Assembly: GCA_964344035.1 (NCBI GenBank)
Contig: CAYFLK010000056.1
Coordinates: 1-27,509 of the forward strand
Length of the DNA: 27,509 bases
DNA from: UBA1014 sp964344035
GTDB taxonomy: Bacteria > SAR324 > NAC60-12
Reading direction: 5' to 3'
The position numbers and the translations under genes are program-made. Of this stretch, positions 16,023-23,823 are shown one piece after another (within the stretch, counting starts at the first letter, position 1; every line of letters starts with the position of its first letter). Under the pieces are notes generated by a model that was not told the DNA's origin, searched no databases, and saw only the letters and a program-made list of their open reading frames with translations.

Positions 16023-16664
16023 TCAGAAACGTTTCAGACCGGTATCGGCCAGCGCTTCTTCAATCAAATCCCTTGGAAATCCACGCTGGAAAAGTTTCTG
16101 TCCCAGTTTTGCACGGTTCACGAATTTGCCGGTTTGCATCAATTCTTCCAGATTCTGCTGCACTCGGGCAAGCCAGAACTCGGGATCAGCAAGTTCTTCG
16201 AGTACGGATTGAGCAAGGTCTTTGGAGATGCCACGTTCGCGCAATTCCGCGAGTATCAGAAATGGCCCATGTTTTCTTTTTCCCAGCCGGGATTCAACAA
16301 ACAGCCGCGCAAACCGGTCATCGCTCTGAAACCCACGGTCTTTCATTTCCTCCAGAAAGCGACCGACCAGGCGCTCACTTTCATGGAAACGAGACAGGAG
16401 CTTGCGCTTGAGTTCCTGTTCCGAGTGATCGCGACGGGCCAGCAAGTCGAGGCCCTTTTGACTGATGCGCACATACTCCGATTCTTCTTCAATGGTTGCA
16501 AGCTGTTCCGGAGTAAGCCGCTGCTCAGGAGAAAGCTTAAGTTGATCCCATAACTTCACACTGACCGGAAATTTGCGCCCGTCACTAATGACCAGCACCA
16601 GTTGTCCTCCGGGGTCCTGATCCACACTGCGTAATTTTGGAGCGTCAAGTTCACTGTTTGCCAT
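16023..16664 (-). CDS. recX: RecX regulatory protein
   Basis: 213-residue RecX-family protein, which binds RecA filaments and limits their activity. The three-helix repeats are recognisable from GLDLLARRDHSEQELKRKLL, through FLEEMKDRGFQSDDRFARLF with RHGP-like KRKHGPFLILAELRERGIS, to the last repeat KLGQKLFQRGFPRDLIEEAL. The first 60 residues are an extra N-terminal extension (VLVISDGRKFPVSVKLWDQL) seen in many RecX proteins. recA is not adjacent here. The ATG lies only 9 nt from the divergent trmB start, and it heads a run of six same-strand genes. Confidence 0.92.
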   Translation of the reverse strand: MANSELDAPKLRSVDQDPGGQLVLVISDGRKFPVSVKLWDQLKLSPEQRLTPEQLATIEEESEYVRISQKGLDLLARRDHSEQELKRKLLSRFHESERLVGRFLEEMKDRGFQSDDRFARLFVESRLGKRKHGPFLILAELRERGISKDLAQSVLEELADPEFWLARVQQNLEELMQTGKFVNRAKLGQKLFQRGFPRDLIEEALADTGLKRF

Positions 16665-16673
16665 AAGCGTAAA

Positions 16674-17378
16674 ATGCGTTTTCGTCCCACTGATTACCGC
16701 ACTCTTCCCGTCGAAACACTGGAAAAGATGGCGCGAAACAACCCTTACATCAAGCGTATTTACGACTATCCGTGTGTACTAATACCACATCCCACTATGG
16801 AGTCTTTTTCAAAACAATGGCAGCCCATTGTCAGTAATCAAAGAAAGGTCCATGTGGAAATCGGCTGTGGTTCCGGACGCTACCTGATTCAGCTTGCTAA
16901 AAACAACCCGCAAGACGCCTTTCTCGGACTTGAACTGCGGCTGAAACGCCTCGTGTTGGCCGCACGAAAAATAGAACGGGACCAAATAATAAATGTGCTA
17001 CTAATGCGTGAACGTGGTGAGTATCTCGATGACTATTTCACAACTGCATCAATCGATGTGATGCACGTCAATTTCCCCGATCCCTGGTCTAAGGAAAAAC
17101 GCAGGAAGCACCGTGTGCTCAGTGAACCATTCCTTGAAATGATGCACTGCCTTTTCAAGCAAAACGGGGAGTTGCATTTTAAAACTGACCATCTTGAATA
17201 TTTTTCAACCGTTACTGATATTATCAACAGTTCAGGTTTGTTTAGAATTGCTGACTCAACACTGGACCTTCATAATAGCTTGCTGAATAAATCAAATATC
17301 TACACCGAATTCGAACTGCTCTTTAAATCAAAAGGAAATCCCCCAATTGGATACTTTCGTGCAATTTTGAATGAATAA
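16674..17378 (+). CDS. trmB: tRNA (guanine-N7-)-methyltransferase
   Basis: SAM-dependent enzyme forming m7G46 in the tRNA variable loop; 234 residues. The SAM-binding motif VEIGCGSG is at 61-68, GLELRLKRL follows, and the family signature NFPDPWSKEKRRKHR is at 133-147, with HFKTDH and YTEFE further on. The ATG at 16674 is 9 nt from the divergent recX start and has no Shine-Dalgarno site, so it may be leaderless. Base composition changes inside the gene: the line at 16861 has 33/60 G+C, while those at 16981 and 17221 have about 22/60. Its stop overlaps the next ORF by 8 nt (17371-17378). Confidence 0.95.
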   Translation: MRFRPTDYRTLPVETLEKMARNNPYIKRIYDYPCVLIPHPTMESFSKQWQPIVSNQRKVHVEIGCGSGRYLIQLAKNNPQDAFLGLELRLKRLVLAARKIERDQIINVLLMRERGEYLDDYFTTASIDVMHVNFPDPWSKEKRRKHRVLSEPFLEMMHCLFKQNGELHFKTDHLEYFSTVTDIINSSGLFRIADSTLDLHNSLLNKSNIYTEFELLFKSKGNPPIGYFRAILNE

Positions 17379-18936
17379 ACACATGTTAATTCAGAATATT
17401 ACAAAATGTTTTGTAAAAAATGTATACATGATTATGTGCAGCCTGTCATTTGTTTTTTGGTTTTTCAGGTGGACAGGAGCTGACGCATACATCATTCCAC
17501 TGACAATTATTATAATTATATTTCTGTTTGAAATCAAAAACAAAGAATTCAGTTCCACAATTAATAATCTTTTTATTTATGATGGTTTCGAAAAGAAGTA
17601 TAAATATATGCTTTTTGCATTGCTACTTAATTCGGTGCTTCTGCTCTGTATCGGTTATTCCAAATATAATTCATTTGAATATAATGTATTAGACCTTGGG
17701 AACTTCAGCAATATACTCGACAATTTTTTCGCGGGTAAATTACACATGTCATATTTAAAAAAACATCCGTTTGGAGATCATTTTGTCCCAACACTATTAA
17801 TGTTTACAATTTTTTATTATGTTAAGCAAACTTCATTTTGGCTTATAATTATCAAATTCATAAGTTTTTCAATTTTTCCATTGCTGTTGTATATATTTGG
17901 GCTAACTGTGGGCCTTCCAAAAAGATTGTCAATAAACCTAAGTTTTATATTAGGCTGTGCATGGCTGTTTTTTTATAGGCCTGCAATCAATTTTCTTTAT
18001 TTTGAATTTAATCCGTCGAATTTGTCATCCAGTTTTATCATTATATCATTTATATTTTATTATAAAAGAAAATGGAAATATTTTTATATATCGTTGATAC
18101 TTATGTTAGGATTAAAAGAACATCTTTCAACAGTTTGCCTAGGCTTGGGGATATGCGGGATATTAACCAATAAGTATCATAAAGTTAATTTCTCACTGAT
18201 AATAATTGGTTCACTAAGCTTATATATAATACCATATATAATTATGTCCCATTTCAATTATGGCGGTTATCAGCACGAAGGTTTAATCAATCCTATAAAA
18301 GACATTGACTTAAAGTTAAAATATATCACTTACGTGTACGGGTTTTTCCTTTTTATTCCACTTATATTTCCAAAATATGGCATAATATCAATACCTTCAA
18401 TTGGAATAAATCTAGTGAGTGGGAAACAGTCGATGTATACCGGATGCTGCCAATATGGTGATGTTGTGGCCCCATTGATATTTATTTCAATAATTCTGAT
18501 TGCTAGTGATAGGTCTAACATAAAACAAATGAGAAATATTCTAGCTTACAAAGTTGTACATGTATCCATAATTATATGGATAATTATATTTTCGATACAA
18601 TTACCCGAAAACCATTTAATTAAGCTAATTAGATTTATACCCAACGCTGAACACAGAAATGCAGCTAAGGAAATACATGACTTTCAATTACTGGACAGTA
18701 AATCATCCCTTGCTTTATACGATAATATTGGTCCGTATTTTAACAGATTAAATGTAGAATTATTGCAACCCCCATGTAATACAAAACTTGATTCTGATTA
18801 TGCAATCGTCCCAATATTTTCGACAAGATCACTCTTCGGTGTACAAAATAAACAATGTATTGATAACTTAGACAGAAATGAATCATATGAAAGGGAAACA
18901 CAATATGTTAATATTGCAATATATAAAAAGCTCTAA
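17371..18936 (+). CDS. DUF2079-like polytopic membrane protein (second paralogue, AT-rich)
   Basis: 521-residue membrane protein with about ten hydrophobic segments and a C-terminal soluble part. It shares ordered blocks with the protein at 10480-12078: VLDLGNFSNILDNFFAGKL, PFGDHFVPTLLMF, CAWLFFYRPAINFLYFEFNP, GLKEHLSTVCLGLGICG and GINLVSGKQSMYTG. Protein similarity is clear but the DNA is very different: 60-base lines at 18181 and 18601 have only 13 and 19 G+C, against 30-38 in most of the window. Codons strongly favour A/T endings. This points to acquisition from an AT-rich source rather than a recent local duplication. It overlaps trmB by 8 nt. The function is unproven; a membrane sugar-transfer role is an inference from the neighbouring GT2 and GT9 genes. 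Confidence 0.85.
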   Translation: MNKHMLIQNITKCFVKNVYMIMCSLSFVFWFFRWTGADAYIIPLTIIIIIFLFEIKNKEFSSTINNLFIYDGFEKKYKYMLFALLLNSVLLLCIGYSKYNSFEYNVLDLGNFSNILDNFFAGKLHMSYLKKHPFGDHFVPTLLMFTIFYYVKQTSFWLIIIKFISFSIFPLLLYIFGLTVGLPKRLSINLSFILGCAWLFFYRPAINFLYFEFNPSNLSSSFIIISFIFYYKRKWKYFYISLILMLGLKEHLSTVCLGLGICGILTNKYHKVNFSLIIIGSLSLYIIPYIIMSHFNYGGYQHEGLINPIKDIDLKLKYITYVYGFFLFIPLIFPKYGIISIPSIGINLVSGKQSMYTGCCQYGDVVAPLIFISIILIASDRSNIKQMRNILAYKVVHVSIIIWIIIFSIQLPENHLIKLIRFIPNAEHRNAAKEIHDFQLLDSKSSLALYDNIGPYFNRLNVELLQPPCNTKLDSDYAIVPIFSTRSLFGVQNKQCIDNLDRNESYERETQYVNIAIYKKL

Positions 18937-19054
18937 GTAATTTCTGAATATATAACAAAAAAAATCACTTGTTTTGAAGCAAATGAACGAACTAATTGTT
19001 TATAAAAATCATAAGACAACTCTTTCTTTCACATGGATATTATGAGTTCACAAT

Positions 19055-19825
19055 TCAATTGGAATCGGCTTTAATAGCTTTCCAAATGTATAGCAATTCA
19101 ATTGGGGCCAGCAATATTTTTTTTATCGTCAACTTTGAATTACCTATATCATGCCATTGTTTCAACGGCAGTTCATAGAGGCGCTGATGAATGTCATCGA
19201 GGCCAAAATGTTTAGAAGCAAGTCCGGTAAGTTCGACGTCGAAGAACCAACGTGATTTAAATGGGTTTTTGAACAAGGAAGGTACAAGGTTGGAACGGAA
19301 CAGTTTTGCGCCGCATTGCGTGTCATAGATGCCGAGTCCCAGGATCATGCTCGCAAATGTTGCAAAGATTCTTCCCAGGTAATGGCGGGCCGGATTTCTT
19401 TTAATGGAACTTCCCATGCGCAGGACCCTGGCACCGTATACCATCTGCAATTGCGGGTTTTCCTGAAAAACCAGCAAAAAATCAATTATTGCCTCTAAGG
19501 GTGTAGCAAGGTCGGCGTCCCAGTATCCGATGAATTCATAAGGACCAGCTTTATGCATGAACAGCATCCCGTGCCTCACCGCTTCGGCTTTCCCGAGGTT
19601 GGTGTTCAAATTATGTAAAAAGAAGTGATCCGGATTTGCTTGTTGAATCTTCTGGAGCAGAGCATGAGTCCCATCCGAGCTGCCGTCGTCGACAAAGCAA
19701 AAATCAACATCACTATGAGCAAGGGAATAGTCAACAAAAGCTTGTTTCTGTAACCGATTCTCTTCGTTGAAGCAGGGCACAACGATGGCTACGCGCTTTT
19801 CAGGCTTGTGATCCCTGTGACTCAT
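19055..19825 (-). CDS. Family 2 glycosyltransferase, DPM1/ALG5-like polyprenyl-phosphate sugar synthase
   Basis: 256-residue GT-A enzyme. The nucleotide-sugar site shows VAIVVPCFNEENRL, then FVDDGSSDGT, LGKAEAVRHGM, and the metal-binding GYWDADLATPLEAI (DxD-like D-A-D). GSSIKRNPARHYLGRIFATF and YDTQCGAKLFRSN are typical of dolichyl-phosphate glucosyl/mannosyl-transferase relatives that charge undecaprenyl phosphate with a sugar. No C-terminal membrane pair is present, so it is probably peripheral. ATG 19825 is preferred to GTG 19843 because TTGGA sits 6-8 nt before it. The last 30 codons are AT-rich like the adjacent island. It could supply a lipid-linked sugar to one of the DUF2079 proteins (inference). 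Confidence 0.88.
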   Translation of the reverse strand: MSHRDHKPEKRVAIVVPCFNEENRLQKQAFVDYSLAHSDVDFCFVDDGSSDGTHALLQKIQQANPDHFFLHNLNTNLGKAEAVRHGMLFMHKAGPYEFIGYWDADLATPLEAIIDFLLVFQENPQLQMVYGARVLRMGSSIKRNPARHYLGRIFATFASMILGLGIYDTQCGAKLFRSNLVPSLFKNPFKSRWFFDVELTGLASKHFGLDDIHQRLYELPLKQWHDIGNSKLTIKKILLAPIELLYIWKAIKADSN

Positions 19826-19950
19826 TTGGTCCAACAGATACACCGGGTAAAACGGTAACGGCAGCAGAAATCGGCTTATATCAAGCGGAGTAATCTTTGG
19901 AGACTGTACTTTGAAGGACCAGGTTTATCAGGTTTTTAAAAGGTTTTTCC

Positions 19951-20979
19951 TCAAACGTTGAAAAGTGTGGTCCCTGTGCTACGCAATTCGTCGCAAGCAA
20001 GTTTCACGCGTTCAACCATTGCCGCTTCGGCTATCTTCAGGTATGAACGGGGGTCGTAGACTTTCTTGTTACCCACCTCATCCTCGATTTTAAGTACTCC
20101 ATCGTAGTTTTTCATGACATGGTCGACGATCGGACGAGTAAAGGCGTACTGTGTATCGGTATCGATATTCATTTTAATTACACCGTAATCAAGTGTTTCA
20201 TGTATTTCTTCTAGGCTTGACCCACTCCCGCCATGGAAGACGAGATCCAGGGAAGCGGCATTTCCATACTTGCCGGTGACAGCGGCTTGGCCTTCGCGCA
20301 GAATCCCGGGTTTAAGCTTCACGTTTCCGGGTTTGTAAACACCATGCACGTTGCCGAAAGTGGCAGCAAACATGAAACGCCCGTGGTCTTTAAGTGTTTC
20401 GTAGACCTCGAGCATATCATCCGGTGTAGTATAGAGTTTTTCCGCTGGTTGTCCGGAGTGATCCATGCCGTCTTCCTCTCCACCGACCACCCCTGCTTCA
20501 ACTTCAAGTACAATTTCATTTTCCGCGCACAGGTCGAGCAGTTCAAGAGAGATGGCCATATTTTCTTTTAATGAAAGTTCTGAACCGTCAAACATATGTG
20601 AGCTGAATAGGTTTGGCTGTCCCGTTGCCCTTCTGCGGGATGTTTCAGCAATCAAAGGTCGTAAAAAACCATCCACTTTCTTCGGCCGGCAGTGATCTGT
20701 GTGGAGGGCGACGTTTACAGGATAATGTTCAGCGACAAGGTGAATGTGTTGAGCAATGGAAATTGCTCCAGTGGCCCCGTTATTAAGCGCGAGTCCGGAC
20801 GCGAATTCTCCTCCTCCGGTGGAAACCTGGATGATTCCGTCGCTTTTCTGCTCCGCGAAAGCCTGCAAGGCTGCATTTGCCGTGGTTGGAGAGGTGACAT
20901 TGATGGCAGGATAGGCGAAGCGGCCATCCTTGGCGTGATCGAGCATTCTGCAATATGTTGTGTAATCGGCAACAGGCAT
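19951..20979 (-). CDS. fba: Class II fructose-bisphosphate aldolase
   Basis: Zinc-dependent aldolase interconverting fructose 1,6-bisphosphate with glyceraldehyde 3-phosphate and dihydroxyacetone phosphate; 342 residues. The first zinc histidine and the catalytic aspartate are in ALHTDHC (residues 91-97). EVEAGVVGGEEDG, the histidine of FGNVHGVYKPG, VFHGGSGSS and KMNIDTDTQYAFTRPI complete the metal and phosphate sites, in the long class IIA layout. ATG 20979 has a good ribosome site (AGAAGGA, 5 nt before the ATG); the open frame to 21087 is ignored. With pgk at 2459-3685 it adds a second triose-phosphate enzyme, but the two are not in one operon. Confidence 0.96.
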   Translation of the reverse strand: MPVADYTTYCRMLDHAKDGRFAYPAINVTSPTTANAALQAFAEQKSDGIIQVSTGGGEFASGLALNNGATGAISIAQHIHLVAEHYPVNVALHTDHCRPKKVDGFLRPLIAETSRRRATGQPNLFSSHMFDGSELSLKENMAISLELLDLCAENEIVLEVEAGVVGGEEDGMDHSGQPAEKLYTTPDDMLEVYETLKDHGRFMFAATFGNVHGVYKPGNVKLKPGILREGQAAVTGKYGNAASLDLVFHGGSGSSLEEIHETLDYGVIKMNIDTDTQYAFTRPIVDHVMKNYDGVLKIEDEVGNKKVYDPRSYLKIAEAAMVERVKLACDELRSTGTTLFNV

Positions 20980-21313
20980 GGAATTCCTTCTGGTTTCAAT
21001 GTTGATGAGTGAGTCGCAGGTGCTTGTGACATACCTGACTGGGTTCAACCGTATTACAGGGTAGGCGGGCCTGCAAGCCATTTGCACCCCGTTTTACCAG
21101 TTAAATAAGGAAAATAACGGGAAATGCTTGGCGAATTTTGTATACTGTGTTAGCTTCTGTTTTTGGCAATTGTGCTGATTGATGAACACCTCGGGAAATG
21201 GGAAATTCAAATTCAGGAGAAGAACTTTTTTGTAAAGTATTTGAGGTGTCCCTCAAGCCCCGCGGCAGACCGCTGAAACACTTTTTGCGTCAAACACAAA
21301 CATAAGGAGCATG
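20980..21313. promoter_or_regulatory. Divergent intergenic region with structured leader
   Basis: This 334-nt space lies between fba (minus) and the small membrane protein (plus), so it must hold both promoters; no convincing -35/-10 pair stands out. On the plus side the leader has a perfect hairpin TTGAGG-TGTC-CCTCAA at 21241-21256, and a second, GCGG-CAGA-CCGC, at 21262-21273 followed by CACTTTTT. GAGGTGT (21243-21249) can alternatively pair with ACACCTC (21186-21192), which would exclude the first hairpin. This is attenuator-like geometry, but short pairings like these also arise by chance. Confidence 0.35.
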
Positions 21314-21568
21314 ATGAGCAATGAAGAGGCATTGATTAGGGAAGTTCATGAAGCCATAAACGCGGACCTGGAAAAAAGGCAACCCGGCCTGCAACAGAAT
21401 CAGGAGGCAGACAAAGAACTCATGCAGCGGATGGCGTCGGGAGAAATCGGGGTGAGTCATGGCGCCGACCATTATGTCAGCGTGCTTATGTTTGCGGTCG
21501 CGGCAGTAGTCACACTGCTTGCGTTGTACTTCGTAGTCGCATTCAATCCGGCCCATTACCAGGTTTGA
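21314..21568 (+). CDS. Small single-pass membrane protein of unknown function
   Basis: I do not recognise this 84-residue protein. The first 55 residues are charged and helical with many Glu/Gln/Lys (NADLEKRQPGLQQNQEADKE). One transmembrane segment near the C-terminus (VSVLMFAVAAVVTLLALYFV) is followed by a short tail NPAHYQV, so it is probably tail-anchored with the N-terminus in the cytoplasm. The ribosome site AAGGAG lies 1 nt before a first ATG (21311) and 4 nt before a second (21314); the second has the better spacing. It precedes the PurD-like gene by 57 nt and may be co-transcribed. Confidence 0.72.
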   Translation: MSNEEALIREVHEAINADLEKRQPGLQQNQEADKELMQRMASGEIGVSHGADHYVSVLMFAVAAVVTLLALYFVVAFNPAHYQV

Positions 21569-21625
21569 TCTCTTGACGAGGTCCTTTCAGATTAAAAAAA
21601 ACTGATCCTCTCCAGCAGGTCTGCC

Positions 21626-22900
21626 ATGTCCCGCCGTGTGATGGTAATGGGAGTGGGTGCTTTTGCCCATTCAGTGATGACCATCCTGCAGGAATCCGGT
21701 GCGGACACCGACTGCTACCTGACCCGGCCCTACGCGCATTACGGTGCAAACAAGTCCGGCCGCTGCTGGGATTCCCGTGAACATCCCTCACCCCTTCCGC
21801 TGATTGCCGATTCCAAACCGGATTTAATTGTCCCGATGGCAATTGCCTGGGCGGAAAAACCTTGGGCGGAGCGCCTCGTTTCAGACGGCGCCCCTTTGCT
21901 TAGTCCTGTCGGGAAGGCCATGCAGATCGAGGTTTCCCGTGAAACGGCCGCAAAACTTTGCCGAAAACACGGGGTCCCGGTCCCGGAATTCCATTACGCC
22001 GGCAACCGGCTTGAGGCGCTGGAATGGATGCGGGAACAACCTCGCCCCTACGTGCTAAAAAACCCGATCTGCTCTCCATTCAGTCCCGTCCACACCATTG
22101 TATGTGAAACAGTGCAGGACACCCTCGGGTGGCTGGACCGCGTCGATTACGCGGAGGGGGTGTTTTTACAGGAATACCTGGGCACCGCGGAGGCGGGACA
22201 CTTCGTCTTTGTCAGCGGAGGCGAAATCACCAGCCTGGTTACCAATCAGGAATACAAGCGGGCATTTACCGGAAATATGGGTCCGGTTGCCGGAGCGCCG
22301 ATGGCGGGGATTGCCGAACAGGACCCGGAAGACAGATATGGACTCGCCGCCGCTTTGATCCACCCTCTCAAACCATGGTTCAAAGAAACACGCTATCGTG
22401 GCCCACTGCAAGTGACAGCCATTCAAAAAGGCGGGACATGGCATGCCATCGAATACAATGTGCGTCTTGGCGTAACCACCGCCGCGCTGCTGCTGAGAAT
22501 GCTCGAAAATCCTCTGGATGCACTCATAGATGTGGTCCGTGATCGTGTCCCCCGGCTGCGCTGGCATCCGGGACGCCGCTTTGGTTGCACCCTCAGCCTT
22601 GCCGGGCAGGGTTATCCATATGTTGTCCCATCTGTTCCCAAACTGCCGGTTGACCTCAAGACCCCGTTGGACTGTGACCTGTGGTGGAATGAAGTTGATG
22701 AAACAGAGGGGCAACTGAGCATGGCCTCCCACCGGAACCTTGACATGGGACATCGGATCTGTGACGTCAACGCCTGCGCTCCGGCTCTCGAAACAGCAAC
22801 CTCAACCGTTTACGACAACATCCGCAGGGTTCGCTGCCTCGGCAGTTACTACAGGCTTGATCTCGGCGAAACCCTCTGGCCTCCCGGAACAGGGTTTTGA
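21626..22900 (+). CDS. PurD-like ATP-grasp carboxylate-amine ligase with altered signature
   Basis: 424-residue ATP-grasp protein collinear with phosphoribosylamine-glycine ligase (PurD, GAR synthetase). Matches include an N-terminal loop MGVGAFAHSV, VGKAMQIEVSRETAAKLCRKHGVPVPEF (the family's SK-x-FAK-x-x-M block), K145 in YVLKNP, VFLQEYL, NQEYKRAF (family QDHKR), EYNVRLG at 276-282 (family EFNxRFGDPE) and YYRLDLGE at the end (family YRxDIG). What differs is telling: the PurD hallmark GPNTGGMGAYSP is GPVAGAPMAG here, ADGLAAGKG is replaced by NPICSPFSP, and EFNxRFGD loses the D. It is therefore probably not a standard GAR synthetase but an ATP-grasp ligase on another amine or acid, or a non-canonical PurD. 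An AGG 7-8 nt before ATG 21626 serves as ribosome site. Confidence 0.75.
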   Translation: MSRRVMVMGVGAFAHSVMTILQESGADTDCYLTRPYAHYGANKSGRCWDSREHPSPLPLIADSKPDLIVPMAIAWAEKPWAERLVSDGAPLLSPVGKAMQIEVSRETAAKLCRKHGVPVPEFHYAGNRLEALEWMREQPRPYVLKNPICSPFSPVHTIVCETVQDTLGWLDRVDYAEGVFLQEYLGTAEAGHFVFVSGGEITSLVTNQEYKRAFTGNMGPVAGAPMAGIAEQDPEDRYGLAAALIHPLKPWFKETRYRGPLQVTAIQKGGTWHAIEYNVRLGVTTAALLLRMLENPLDALIDVVRDRVPRLRWHPGRRFGCTLSLAGQGYPYVVPSVPKLPVDLKTPLDCDLWWNEVDETEGQLSMASHRNLDMGHRICDVNACAPALETATSTVYDNIRRVRCLGSYYRLDLGETLWPPGTGF

Positions 22901-23031
22901 ACAAAAGTGACGCTTATGGTGTGATGGGTAAACGAGAGATTTAGAATTACAACGTCTTCGCCATACATACAGAATTTCATTGCGTTAACAACAAGATGGG
23001 ACAATCAAGCTTATGAACTCGTGAATGTTTT

Positions 23032-23757
23032 ATGAACTACAAACTGCCCGCGGATTCTGAAAAAGCAGTTTATGTGGAACGCAAGTTCGATGAAATCGCT
23101 CAGGTTTACGATCGGTTCAACGACTGCATCACCTTCGGCATGCACCGCTACTGGAAACGCTTTGTGGCATGCCAAACAGGTCTCCGTGCTGGCGAACACT
23201 GTCTTGATATCTGTTGCGGGACCGGAGACATTGCCCGTGCGGTCAAGCGTATGCATCCGGAGTGCCGGGTAACAGCCTTGGATTTTTCCAGGGAGATGCT
23301 GAAACTGGCTGGTGGTCACCGTGATGCGAAATCAAACCCGGTGTGTTACCTTCGCGGAGATGCAATGAAACTCCCTTTTCATCAGGACGGATTCGAGGCA
23401 GTGACGGTCGGTTATGGCTTGCGTAATGTCCCTGACCTTAAAGCATGCCTGAGGGAAATCCTGCGTGTACTCAAACCGGGAGGAGTGCTCGTCAGCCTAG
23501 ATGTGGGGCGGACCCGGCTACCTTTGCTTTCGGACCTGATCCGGTATTATTTTTTCAGCATCGTGCCCTGGATCGGCCGCAAGCTGATGCCGGGACAGGA
23601 GATGTTTACTTACCTGCCATTTTCCTCTCTTGAATACCCGGACCAGGAAACGCTGAAACGGCTGATGCTGGAAAGCGGCTTCCAGCAGGTCGATGTCCAT
23701 GATTTTGTGTTTGGCGCCTCTACAGTGCATGTGGCCTTCAAACCTGTGCGGCATTGA
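23032..23757 (+). CDS. menG: Demethylmenaquinone methyltransferase (MenG/UbiE)
   Basis: 241-residue class I SAM methyltransferase that methylates demethylmenaquinone in the last step of menaquinone synthesis; UbiE members also serve ubiquinone. Signature blocks are KFDEIAQVYDRFND, the SAM loop LDICCGTGDIARAV, ALDFSREML, GDAMKLPF and the UbiE-specific VGYGLRNVPDL, then LRVLKPGGVLVSLDVGR. The menF and menD genes downstream favour the menaquinone role. The ATG at 23032 has only a weak ribosome site; 66 nt separate it from menF. Confidence 0.93.
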   Translation: MNYKLPADSEKAVYVERKFDEIAQVYDRFNDCITFGMHRYWKRFVACQTGLRAGEHCLDICCGTGDIARAVKRMHPECRVTALDFSREMLKLAGGHRDAKSNPVCYLRGDAMKLPFHQDGFEAVTVGYGLRNVPDLKACLREILRVLKPGGVLVSLDVGRTRLPLLSDLIRYYFFSIVPWIGRKLMPGQEMFTYLPFSSLEYPDQETLKRLMLESGFQQVDVHDFVFGASTVHVAFKPVRH

Positions 23758-23823
23758 ACCCCGTCAGCCTTGTTCAAAAACCGAAAACATGCCATTATTT
23801 ATATTTTTGTAATTGAGAATTAA

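Noticed and set aside
22129..22542. 137-residue ORF on the plus strand
   Set aside because: Arginine/glycine-rich shadow of the PurD-like gene in another frame, with no family features.
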